From Herminiimonas arsenitoxidans (GTDB lineage Bacteria > Pseudomonadota > Gammaproteobacteria > Burkholderiales > Burkholderiaceae_D), in assembly GCF_900130075.1 (NCBI RefSeq), contig NZ_LT671418.1, positions 2,542,001 through 2,606,000 on the forward strand: 64,000 nt of DNA, in the 5' to 3' direction. The position numbers and the translations under genes were made by a program. The notes beneath the pieces are model-generated. The model did no database searches and was not told the DNA's origin. It saw nothing but the letters and a program-made list of their open reading frames with translations. Positions 43,070 through 50,649 of this stretch are shown one piece after another. Position 1 is the stretch's first letter. Each line of letters starts with the position of its first letter.

Positions 43070-44812
43070 TCAAGCGTTTTCTGTCTCGACTATCAAAGTC
43101 TCGCCCGGTTTAACCCGTACAAAATTCACTGCCTGCGTCGTTACTGTCAGCGCATCACCATCTTGCTTCACCACCGTATAAGCAGAAGTTGCCAATGCAC
43201 TAGTCTGCGGTGCATCTTCGCGGAAGTGCGCACCGCGCGAATCTTCACGTGCCAGCGCCGCGGTCGCAATCACGCGACTTACGGCCAGCAAGCTACGCAG
43301 ATTCATCCAGTCATGCCAGGTCATATTGAATGCAGGATCATCGTCGGCCACGCCGATAGTCAATAATTCGCGATCCAACTCCGCCAGCTTCGCTATCCCG
43401 CGCCGCAAACCTTCTGCGGTACGCAAGATGCCGACGTCTTCCCACATGCATTCGTACAGCGCTTCACGCAAGGCTTGCAGATTGCCTATCGGATTGCCGA
43501 ATGGTGCGCGATGCGCCGTAATACTTTGTTCGATTGCGGCGATATCGGGTTCGCGCAATTCATTGTTGTTGAGCAGCCATGCCGCCATCGATTCGCCAGC
43601 AATGCCGCCAAACACAGTAGAGTTGGCCACACCATTGCCGCCCAGACGGTTGGCACCGTGCACGCCGCCGGTATCTTCGCCGGCGGCAAACAGGCCATGA
43701 AGTGCTGTCGTGCAATCAGGCCGGAAGATCACGCCACCCATCATGTAATGTGCGGTTGGCACCACTTCCACCAGGTCAGTTGCGAGATCAAATCCGCAAT
43801 CGGCACAACGCTCGACCATGCCTTTGAATTGCACGCGTACTTTTTCTGGTCCCAAGTGCGCCATCTGGATGTACACGCCGCCATTCGGTGTAGTGCGTCC
43901 GGCGCGCATTTCAGAATAAATCGAGCGCGATACGATATCGCGCGTGGCGCGTTCCTTGCGCGGATCGTAGTTTTGCATGAAGCGCTCTTTCAAGCCATTG
44001 AGCAAATAGCCGCCGGCACCGCGTAAGCCTTCTTCCAGCACGGTGCCTGTCATGCGCGTATCTGGTCCGGCCAGCAATCCGGTTGGATGAAATTGCACCA
44101 TCTCCATATCGCGCAACGGCAATCCTGCGCGCAAAGCCATGGCCAAACCGTCGCAGCTTTTTTCGCCAGACGGTGTATGGAATTTATACATGGTCGGGCC
44201 GCCGCCGGTTGCCAGCAACACGGCTTTGGCCTGCACGAAGACAAATTCGCCGCAACGCATGTCTATCATCAGCACGCCGGCCAGCGATTTGCCGTCTGCG
44301 GTCTTGATCAATTCCACGGCGCGATGTTCTTCCAGTCGGTCAATGCCGCGATGCCAGATTTGTTCAGCCAGCCGGTTCATGATTTCAATGCCGGTCAGAT
44401 CGCCTTTATGTACGGTGCGGTCGAAAGTCTGACCAGCGAAGGCTTTCTGATGCACGGTGCCATCCGGATTGCGATCGAAGAAGCAGCCGAGTTCATTCTC
44501 CAGTTCATGGATGCGCTCGATTGCCTTGGTCACCAGCGTCCATGCCAGATCCTGATCGGACAGCCATTTGCCACCTTCGATGGTGTCCATGAAATGTCGC
44601 TCTATCGAATCACCTTCGGCCAAGGCGACGTTGTAGCCACCTTGCACCATGCGGGTACAGCCGGACTTGCCGAGCAAGCCTTTTACCGCCACCGTGATTG
44701 ATAGTTCCGGATTGGCTTGATGCGCATGCAATGCGGCAAACAGACCGGCGCCGCCTGAGCCCAGTACCAGTATGTCAGTCACTACGCGCTTGATGCTGGT
44801 GTTGGTGCTCAT
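43070..44812 (-). CDS. Succinate dehydrogenase/fumarate reductase-like flavoprotein subunit
   Basis: A 580-residue FAD flavoprotein of the SdhA/FrdA family. FAD motif ILVLGSGGAGLFAALHA at residues 14-30. Substrate-site residues aligned with E. coli SdhA: His242 (QFHPTG), Arg291 (TRDIVSRS, the likely proton-transfer Arg), His355 (PTAHYMMGG) and Arg389 (HGANRLGGN). Two things differ: the covalent-FAD His is replaced by Cys52 (GCTRMVQGG in place of SHTVSAQGG), and the TEGxRGEGG motif reads EEGLRGAGG at 260-268. This suggests non-covalent FAD and an altered substrate. It is the last gene of operon B, overlapping the fumarase beta gene by 4 bases. Confidence 0.88.
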   Translation of the reverse strand: MSTNTSIKRVVTDILVLGSGGAGLFAALHAHQANPELSITVAVKGLLGKSGCTRMVQGGYNVALAEGDSIERHFMDTIEGGKWLSDQDLAWTLVTKAIERIHELENELGCFFDRNPDGTVHQKAFAGQTFDRTVHKGDLTGIEIMNRLAEQIWHRGIDRLEEHRAVELIKTADGKSLAGVLMIDMRCGEFVFVQAKAVLLATGGGPTMYKFHTPSGEKSCDGLAMALRAGLPLRDMEMVQFHPTGLLAGPDTRMTGTVLEEGLRGAGGYLLNGLKERFMQNYDPRKERATRDIVSRSIYSEMRAGRTTPNGGVYIQMAHLGPEKVRVQFKGMVERCADCGFDLATDLVEVVPTAHYMMGGVIFRPDCTTALHGLFAAGEDTGGVHGANRLGGNGVANSTVFGGIAGESMAAWLLNNNELREPDIAAIEQSITAHRAPFGNPIGNLQALREALYECMWEDVGILRTAEGLRRGIAKLAELDRELLTIGVADDDPAFNMTWHDWMNLRSLLAVSRVIATAALAREDSRGAHFREDAPQTSALATSAYTVVKQDGDALTVTTQAVNFVRVKPGETLIVETENA

Positions 44813-45423
44813 GTGCTTTTCACTCCAAGGCTGGCCAGTACTTCTGCGCGGCGCGCTTGCATACCCTTGTTGATGTCGTTGTACAAACTGCCGCCATGAC
44901 TATCCATCGCTACCAGCAAGGGACCGAAATTGGCGATGCGGAATTTCCATAATGATTCTGGATTCAGATCATCCAGATCGACGTCTTCGATCTGTGTGAT
45001 CCAGGTGGTTTCCAAGGCTGCCGTACCGCCGACGATGGCCAGATACACGCCGCCGAGTTCACCGAACGCTGCCAGTGAATCTTCACGCATACCGCCTTTG
45101 CCGATGATGATGCGCACGCCGTTCTTGGTCATGAGAGGACGTGTGAAGCGCTCCATCCGATCCGAGGTGGTAGTGCCTATGCAGATCGGTTGATAACCAG
45201 CGGGGTAAGTGTCGCTGGGCTCGACCTTCTTCACATTCGGCGCGGTATGTATCACCGCATGACCGTTCAAGTCGAAGCGGGTAGTGCGGCCGCGATCGAA
45301 CATGTGGATCTGGGTGGCGTCGCGTATGCCGAACAGCGTTTGCTGCAAGGTGACCGTATCGTTGATGCGCAATTGTCGAATCTGCGCTTCGCTCACTGGC
45401 GTGCTGAGTTCGTAATGGGCCAT
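44809..45423 (-). CDS. Class I fumarase-type hydro-lyase, beta subunit
   Basis: A 204-residue protein equal to the C-terminal domain of class I fumarases and to TtdB: YELSTPVSEAQIRQLRINDTVTLQQTLFGIRDATQIHMFDRG, then ICIGTTTSDRMERFTRPLM and IIIGKGGMREDSLAAF. It pairs with the alpha subunit encoded 2 bases upstream to form a two-subunit hydratase with a [4Fe-4S] cluster. Substrate could be fumarate, tartrate or a substituted fumarate. The start at 45423 (MAHYELSTP) is chosen; the frame is open further upstream but overlaps the alpha gene. Confidence 0.87.
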   Translation of the reverse strand: MAHYELSTPVSEAQIRQLRINDTVTLQQTLFGIRDATQIHMFDRGRTTRFDLNGHAVIHTAPNVKKVEPSDTYPAGYQPICIGTTTSDRMERFTRPLMTKNGVRIIIGKGGMREDSLAAFGELGGVYLAIVGGTAALETTWITQIEDVDLDDLNPESLWKFRIANFGPLLVAMDSHGGSLYNDINKGMQARRAEVLASLGVKST

Positions 45424-45425
45424 GA

Positions 45426-46301
45426 TCAGAATCCGTAAGCCACGCCGTCTGGCGTGAAGGTTGCCGTCGCCCGTCGCGCGGAATGACATTGCATATTGAC
45501 CGCGACCGGGTTCATCGTGATGTGCGTCGCCGCCAGTTCGATATGCACGGCAAATGCAGTGGAGTCACCGCCCAATCCTTGCGGGCCGACGCCCAGTCCA
45601 TTGATGGCGGCGGACAGTTGCTGCTCCAATTCTGCGCCTGCCGGATCGGCGCAGTGCGTGCCAAGTGCACGAGTGGATGCACGCTTGGCCAGCGCCACGC
45701 ACAACTCGGAAGTGCCGCCGATGCCGACACCGACGATAGTTGGCGGACAAGTTTTGCCACCCGCTGCCAGCACGCAATCGACGGTGAATTTCTTGATCGC
45801 ATCTATGCCTTCTGCCGGGATTGCCATCTTCAGGAAGGAATTGTTTTCGGAGCCGCTGCCTTTCGGAATCATCAGTATCGTCATCACATTCGGCGTCGGC
45901 GAAAAATCGATGCTGATTGCAGGGATTTCTATGCCGCACGATGTATGTTCGTTTTTGCGCGTAAGTGGGTGTACGACGGAGGAGCGCAGCGGATGTTCGC
46001 GCGTGGCGCGTTCGCAACCGGTGCGTATCGCTTGTTTCAATGCGTAGCCATCGACTTCGACGCCGCTGCCAATGGTGATCTTGTAAATCGGTACGCCAGT
46101 GTCCTGGCACAGCAGATTGTCTTGTGCTTCAGCGACGTTGATATTGGTGACCATCGTCGCCAGTATGTTTTTTGCGCTGGGTGCGGTCTCATGTTTCACC
46201 AGCTCCGACAAACCACTTTTGATATCGGGTGGAAGAATTTTGAGGGCGCGGATATACAACTCCTTGGCCGTCTCTTCAACTAACTTCAGGTCGATTTTCA
46301 C
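45426..46301 (-). CDS. Class I fumarase-type hydro-lyase, alpha subunit
   Basis: A 291-residue protein equal to the N-terminal [4Fe-4S] domain of class I fumarases and to TtdA. Cluster cysteines are likely in LLCQDTGVPIYKI, VLAAGGKTCPPTIVGVGIGGTSE and the C-terminal AVNMQCHSARRA. The substrate region KNEHTSCGIEIPAISIDF has the usual form. In this operon it should hydrate the double bond made by the SDH-like enzyme, or work in reverse. It begins 20 bases after the sdhD-like gene. Confidence 0.87.
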   Translation of the reverse strand: MKIDLKLVEETAKELYIRALKILPPDIKSGLSELVKHETAPSAKNILATMVTNINVAEAQDNLLCQDTGVPIYKITIGSGVEVDGYALKQAIRTGCERATREHPLRSSVVHPLTRKNEHTSCGIEIPAISIDFSPTPNVMTILMIPKGSGSENNSFLKMAIPAEGIDAIKKFTVDCVLAAGGKTCPPTIVGVGIGGTSELCVALAKRASTRALGTHCADPAGAELEQQLSAAINGLGVGPQGLGGDSTAFAVHIELAATHITMNPVAVNMQCHSARRATATFTPDGVAYGF

Positions 46302-46321
46302 GGTGTCCGTTCCTGTCTGTA

Positions 46322-46678
46322 TTAACTAATAAGGGCAAGTGCAAATGCCAATCCGGTTGCCAAGCCGACGCCGAGTGCCGCGGCTATCCAATTGTTGCGG
46401 GTCCCACTCCAGTCGCGAAACTCGATCAGCAGCAAGCGCACGCCGCCCATCATGTGCAGTGACAGCAGCACGACCAAACCCCATTCACCGAATTTGAACA
46501 AAGGTTGATCAGCAAGACGGATGAAGGCATTGAGTTCGGCTTCGCCGCGTATCGCCTGGCTCAGTGCCAAGAAGTGCAGCGGCAGGAACAAGGCCAGTAT
46601 CAACCCCGATAAACGATGTACGAGAAAAGCCCAGTAAGCCGGATGCGATCTGGCGCGGTAATCGTTGCTACGTTTCAT
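46322..46678 (-). CDS. SDH/FRD-like membrane anchor subunit (SdhD position)
   Basis: A 118-residue protein with three membrane helices: HPAYWAFLVHRLSGLILALFLPLHFL (His-Arg-x-Ser-Gly motif and candidate haem/quinone residues), GEWGLVVLLSLHMMGGVRLLL, and the C-terminal IAAALGVGLATGLAFALALIS. The motif pattern is typical of succinate dehydrogenase cytochrome b anchors. The start at 46678 overlaps the stop of the preceding anchor gene by 4 bases. It should carry electrons to or from quinone. Confidence 0.82.
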   Translation of the reverse strand: MKRSNDYRARSHPAYWAFLVHRLSGLILALFLPLHFLALSQAIRGEAELNAFIRLADQPLFKFGEWGLVVLLSLHMMGGVRLLLIEFRDWSGTRNNWIAAALGVGLATGLAFALALIS

Positions 46679-47022
46679 GACAGTGTTACTCCATAGACTG
46701 CACACCATCCCATCAGCAGTATCAGCAGTCCGGCCAAGAGTGACAGGACGCGCGCCGGACCTGCACCCCAGCCCAGCCATTCCTGTGCGATGTTGGCCAA
46801 GCCGACTGGTACATGCGCTGCACAAGCCAGTACAAAGACGCTGTAGAACAAGCCAAATGCCAAACTGCCGCGTGTGCGTTCCAGAATTTCGCTACCGCTC
46901 AGACCACCGCGTACCGCATACATGATGATGCCGATATGCACGATAACGCAGAGTGCCAGCACCATTGCGCTGATGCGTTGCACATACCACGCACGTGCTT
47001 GTTGCGTTGCGATGCTGCTCAT
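46675..47022 (-). CDS. SDH/FRD-like membrane anchor subunit (SdhC position)
   Basis: A 115-residue protein with three membrane helices: VQRISAMVLALCVIVHIGIIMYA, LAFGLFYSVFVLACAAHVPVGLANIAQEW (His and the Val-Gly-Leu-Ala-Asn pattern of anchors), and VLSLLAGLLILLMGWCAVYG. Start and stop overlap both neighbours (ATGA), so translation of sdhB, sdhC and sdhD is coupled. Candidate haem ligands are the His residues in helices 1 and 2. Confidence 0.8.
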   Translation of the reverse strand: MSSIATQQARAWYVQRISAMVLALCVIVHIGIIMYAVRGGLSGSEILERTRGSLAFGLFYSVFVLACAAHVPVGLANIAQEWLGWGAGPARVLSLLAGLLILLMGWCAVYGVTLS

Positions 47023-47735
47023 AATTTGCCTCGCAGTGCCGCACGTGCCGTAAGGCGTTTCAGACCTGCAATGCCAGCCGTCGGTGCGATCTGTTTCGGA
47101 CAACGTTGCGTACATGAACCTTGCGTATGACAGGCATGACAACCGGCATCACCTGCGACTGCACGCAGCCGTTCTTCCTGATTGGCATCGCGTACATCGT
47201 TGACCAAGGTCCAGGCGCGGTTCAGTGCTGCAGGGCCAAGAAAAGCCGGCCGCCACGTCACCACATCGCATGAGGCATAACAGACGCCGCAACCTATGCA
47301 TTCGATCCCGGCGCTGGCCGCGACACGTGCCTTGGATGCCGGGTCGACACTGGCGAATTCCTCATGACGTGTGCGTGTGCCCTTGAACTGGCCTTTGCCG
47401 CGCGCCCATTTATCGAAGAATTCACTCATGTCGGTGGCCAGATCTTTCACCACCGGCAGGTTGGACAAGGGCGCGATTTCCAGTTCGCCATTGCTGCTCA
47501 CTTTTGATACGTGCGTACGGCAGGTCCAGCGCGCGACGCCGTTGACTGTCATCGCGCATGAACCGCACATGCCAACCCTGCAGGAGAAGCGATAGCTCAA
47601 TGTGCTATCGAGATGGCGCTGGATATAGGTCACTACATCCAGCACGGTCTGGCTCTCGCGCCGTGGCACTTCATAGCTGACAAAAGCACCGTCCTGCTTG
47701 CCGCGCCAGACCTTGACCTTGAGACTTGTCGTCAT
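47019..47735 (-). CDS. SDH/FRD-like iron-sulfur subunit
   Basis: A 238-residue iron-sulfur protein with the three-cluster layout of SdhB: [2Fe-2S] site FSCRVGMCGSCAMTVNGVARWTC at about residues 50-72, [4Fe-4S] site CIGCGVCYASC and the last site CHTQGSCTQRCPK. It wires the flavoprotein to the membrane anchors. It starts 28 bases after the ABC binding protein gene, within one operon. The gene order B-C-D-(fumarase)-A, with A last, is unlike the usual sdhCDAB. Confidence 0.88.
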   Translation of the reverse strand: MTTSLKVKVWRGKQDGAFVSYEVPRRESQTVLDVVTYIQRHLDSTLSYRFSCRVGMCGSCAMTVNGVARWTCRTHVSKVSSNGELEIAPLSNLPVVKDLATDMSEFFDKWARGKGQFKGTRTRHEEFASVDPASKARVAASAGIECIGCGVCYASCDVVTWRPAFLGPAALNRAWTLVNDVRDANQEERLRAVAGDAGCHACHTQGSCTQRCPKQIAPTAGIAGLKRLTARAALRGKL

Positions 47736-47763
47736 CTGAGTTCCGTTTGAATAGAGTGATGGA

Positions 47764-48777
47764 TCAGCTGCCAGGCAGGTTGTACATATTCGGGAAGAAC
47801 ATGTCTTTCCACGATGCCGGTTTCACTTTCACCATGCCGATACGGTTCATGAAATCAGCATATTTCATGGTGTTCTTCGGTGTAGTGGTGAACTCGATAT
47901 TCGGATCGTTGAGCATTTTCTCGATGGATTCCACGCTCTCTTTGGATTTGCTCACGCGAATATAAAATTCCGCAGCAGCTTTTCTATCCTTGTTGATCAT
48001 GGCTATCGATGTATCGAATGCTTTCAGGAATGCGGCATAGGTTTTTGGATTCGCATCGACGAATTTTTTGCTGGCCCACACCACGTTAAATGTATGTGGC
48101 CCACCAGTGACGTCATATGAATTGACGATGGTACGGATGCCGGGCTTATCCAGTTCTATGTATTGGAATGGTGGCGAAGTGAAGTGACTATTGATTTCGC
48201 TGCTGCCGGACAACATAGCGGCCATGCCGTCAGGATGCGATTGCGTTACGGTGTATTTGTCGAGACGATTTTCCTGACCTGGACCGAATGCTTTCTCTGC
48301 AGCCATTTGCAATGTGATGGCCTGGATCGATACTTTGACGGCCGGCAATGCAATTTTGTCTTTATCGGTAAAGTCTTTCAGCGTCTTGATATCAGGATTG
48401 CGCGTATTCAAGTAGAGCGGCATGGAATTCATCGCGGCGACTGCTCTGACGCCGATGTTGTCCTTGGTCTTGGCCCACAAAGTGATGAATGGTCCCAAGC
48501 CGCCGGAAGCAAATTGCAGATCGCCTGACAGCAAAGCATCGTTCATGACGTTACCACCGGCGAACTTGGCCCAGTTCACCTTGATGTCGCCCAAGCCGGC
48601 TTCCTTTGCTTCTTTCTCCAGCAGCTTGTTCTCTTCCATGATCATGAGCGGCAGGTAGCTGATGCCGTATTGCTGCGCGATCCCGATTTTATTGACCTCG
48701 GCGGATACGTTAGCGATCGCCCCCATTAAAAAACATGAACCAATTAGCGCCCGTAGACTGAATGTGCGAAATTTCAT
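47764..48777 (-). CDS. ABC transporter substrate-binding protein, sulfonate/nitrate/taurine (SsuA-like) type
   Basis: A 337-residue periplasmic binding protein with a signal peptide (LRALIGSCFLMGAIANVSAE, cleavage near residue 24). The mature part has NitT/TauT-type segments: VNKIGIAQQYGISYLPLMIMEENKLLEKEAK, GDLQFASGGLGPFITLWAKT, KIALPAVKVSIQAITLQMAAEKAFG. It most likely delivers substrate to the permease and ATPase at 38601-40308, which have no binding protein of their own. The start at 48777 follows GAGGAG. Its place between tauE and the SDH-like genes ties the two operons together. Confidence 0.88.
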   Translation of the reverse strand: MKFRTFSLRALIGSCFLMGAIANVSAEVNKIGIAQQYGISYLPLMIMEENKLLEKEAKEAGLGDIKVNWAKFAGGNVMNDALLSGDLQFASGGLGPFITLWAKTKDNIGVRAVAAMNSMPLYLNTRNPDIKTLKDFTDKDKIALPAVKVSIQAITLQMAAEKAFGPGQENRLDKYTVTQSHPDGMAAMLSGSSEINSHFTSPPFQYIELDKPGIRTIVNSYDVTGGPHTFNVVWASKKFVDANPKTYAAFLKAFDTSIAMINKDRKAAAEFYIRVSKSKESVESIEKMLNDPNIEFTTTPKNTMKYADFMNRIGMVKVKPASWKDMFFPNMYNLPGS

Positions 48778-48867
48778 GACATCTCCTCGTTTTTGATTTA
48801 TTTGAAACAAAAACTGAATCGTTAAGTTTTTTTCTAATGGACTATCGCGTAACTACAGAACAACCTT

Positions 48868-49605
48868 TCATCGAGAAACTACCAAAGCCAAACCGGACAG
48901 GAAGAACAAGCCAAGCATCAATTTCCGGAATCCCTTTTCGCTGACGTGATGGAACAAGCGCAGTCCCACCCAACTACCTATCAACAAGGCCGGCACGCAC
49001 AGCAAAATATTCATGCCGGTTTGCCGATTGAGTTCACCAGCGCCTCCCATCCATATCAGTGTCGTTGCATGCACGATCAAAATATAAGGTTGGAACACAC
49101 CGCGTTGCTCCGACTTGGTCCAACCGCGCAAACCGCACCACAAGGTTGGAAATATGCCATTGAGGCTGGTCGCACCGCCCATGAAGCCACCCAACATGCC
49201 CACTGCGCCATCGGCAATCTTGCCGGTGAGCGATGCCAGGCGAACCACCGGCATCTTGGGCTGCAAGAACATGTAAGCGCTATACAGAATCAGCAGTACG
49301 CCCACACCTTGTCGCACCATTTTTCCATCCAGACTATGCAGCGCGGCCACACCTATCGGCACACCAACCATGGCACCTGCCAGAAATGGCCACAACAGCT
49401 CCAGCTTGATCGAGTGGCGTAGCTGCCACGCCATCACCAGATTAACCAAAAGCGAACAAGCGACCACCAAAGGGACAACTTCGCTCGGTGCCAGCACATG
49501 CATCCAGACCGCAGAAGCAATCAGCGCAAAGGCAAAACCGCTACTACCTGACACGATCGCCGCCAACATCGCGCCCAACAAAACCACGCCGAATTGAAAT
49601 GTCAT
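48868..49605 (-). CDS. tauE: TauE/SafE-family exporter, probable sulfite exporter
   Basis: A 245-residue protein with about eight membrane helices of the TauE/SafE (DUF81) family: GAMLAAIVSGSSGFAFALIASAVWMHVLAPSEVVPLVVA and, in the second half, ADGAVGMLGGFMGGATSLNGIFPTLWCGLRGW. TauE proteins export sulfite or sulfoacetate in sulfonate degraders. As the first gene of operon B it would relieve sulfite stress in parallel with SoeABC. Its promoter shares an operator with suyA. Confidence 0.85.
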   Translation of the reverse strand: MTFQFGVVLLGAMLAAIVSGSSGFAFALIASAVWMHVLAPSEVVPLVVACSLLVNLVMAWQLRHSIKLELLWPFLAGAMVGVPIGVAALHSLDGKMVRQGVGVLLILYSAYMFLQPKMPVVRLASLTGKIADGAVGMLGGFMGGATSLNGIFPTLWCGLRGWTKSEQRGVFQPYILIVHATTLIWMGGAGELNRQTGMNILLCVPALLIGSWVGLRLFHHVSEKGFRKLMLGLFFLSGLALVVSR

Positions 49606-49684
49606 CTCATTAGTTTGCAGGCACCGATGTCGATCTGACAGCCGCCGGCAACAACCAGCAAGCTACGTTTACATGTTGGACACG

Positions 49685-49733
49685 ACTGTAGGCCGCATAA
49701 TCATCAATGTCAACTATATGACATGTATCACTT
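49685..49733 (-). promoter_or_regulatory. tauE (operon B) promoter with overlapping GntR-type operator
   Basis: On the minus strand TTGACA (plus-strand 49708-49713), 17 bases, then TACAGT (49685-49690) form a promoter for tauE. The -35 box is embedded in the 25-bp element 49709-49733, which begins GTCAACTATATGAC on the plus strand and differs at only two of 25 positions from the element at suyA. The spacing and orientation relative to the promoter are the same in both places. Confidence 0.75.
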
Positions 49734-49830
49734 TCTTATTTCCGGTGCTATTATCAATTCCACACAAGACTCCTTTTTGTGCGCCGCACAGCAGATCTAC
49801 TCACGCTCAACATCGACACAATCGACAAAT

Positions 49831-50574
49831 ATGCTTGAATTCGATCACTCCACTACCGTAGGAACCACCCTCTATAAAGAGGTCAAACGTCGTGTGCTGC
49901 GTGCGCTTGCGGCAGGCGAGTGGAAGCCCGGAGAGGCGATTCCGGCCGAGAAGAAATTATGCGAATTGTTCTCCGTATCGATTGGGACTCTGCGCAAGGC
50001 AATAGACGAACTGGTTGCTGAAAGCATTTTGATACGACATCAAGGTCGCGGCACTTTCGTCTCCATGCACAACCGCGAACAGCAGATGTTCCGTTTCTTC
50101 AATGTGGTGAACCATGACGGCACCAAGACCTACCCGCAGTTGGAGTTGATCGCATTCGCGAAAAAGAAAGCAGGAGCGCTGGCAGCGCAAAAGCTACGTC
50201 AGCTTGGCAACAAGGTCTATGAATTCACCAATGTCCTGAGTCTGCAAGGTGCGCCAGTGATCGTTGATGACATCACGGTGCCGGATTTATTGTTCGTTGG
50301 TCTGACGGAAGCCTTGCTGCGCAATCGCCCCAATACTTTGTACAGCTTGTATCAGGTGCGCTTCGGCATCAGCATCATTCGGATTGAAGAGCGCTTGCGC
50401 GCGGTTAGTGCCGATGCACGCTATGCTGACTTGCTACACATAGCGATAGGTGCGCCCTTGCTGGAAGTACGGCGGGTGGCTTACTCCTACGACGACCAGC
50501 CGGTCGAATGGCGGATTTCGCATATCAATACGGAACATCATGAATATATGGCGCAGGCTGCGCATTATTCTTAG
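49831..50574 (+). CDS. GntR-family regulator with UTRA domain (HutC subfamily), second copy
   Basis: A 247-residue paralogue of the regulator at 42269. Its winged helix-turn-helix differs at only a few positions (recognition helix VSIGTLRKAIDELVAE is the same), while the UTRA ligand-binding half is clearly more diverged (TYPQLELIAFAKKKAGALAAQKL, VDDITVPDLLFVGLTEALL). It is divergent from tauE. The same DNA site with a different ligand pocket would let two effectors control one regulon. The start at 49831 aligns with the first copy; an upstream ATG at 49723 lies inside the operator. Confidence 0.9.
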   Translation: MLEFDHSTTVGTTLYKEVKRRVLRALAAGEWKPGEAIPAEKKLCELFSVSIGTLRKAIDELVAESILIRHQGRGTFVSMHNREQQMFRFFNVVNHDGTKTYPQLELIAFAKKKAGALAAQKLRQLGNKVYEFTNVLSLQGAPVIVDDITVPDLLFVGLTEALLRNRPNTLYSLYQVRFGISIIRIEERLRAVSADARYADLLHIAIGAPLLEVRRVAYSYDDQPVEWRISHINTEHHEYMAQAAHYS

Positions 50575-50610
50575 CGCTTGTGCTACAAGTTCTAATTAGG
50601 TCTCTCTAAT

Positions 50611-50639
50611 AAAAAAGCCAGCTTTGCGCTGGCTTTTTG
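50611..50639. terminator. Bidirectional rho-independent terminator
   Basis: AAAAAAGCCAGC-TTTGC-GCTGGCTTTTT between the converging gntR (second copy) and cphA genes; symmetrical A- and T-runs. Confidence 0.92.
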
Positions 50640-50649
50640 TTTTTCAGAA

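Noticed and set aside
43070..47735. The organism's main succinate dehydrogenase and fumarase
   Set aside because: The gene order, the missing covalent-FAD histidine, the link to tauE and a sulfonate binding protein, and the absence of other TCA genes (gltA, odhA) argue for a specialised enzyme set.
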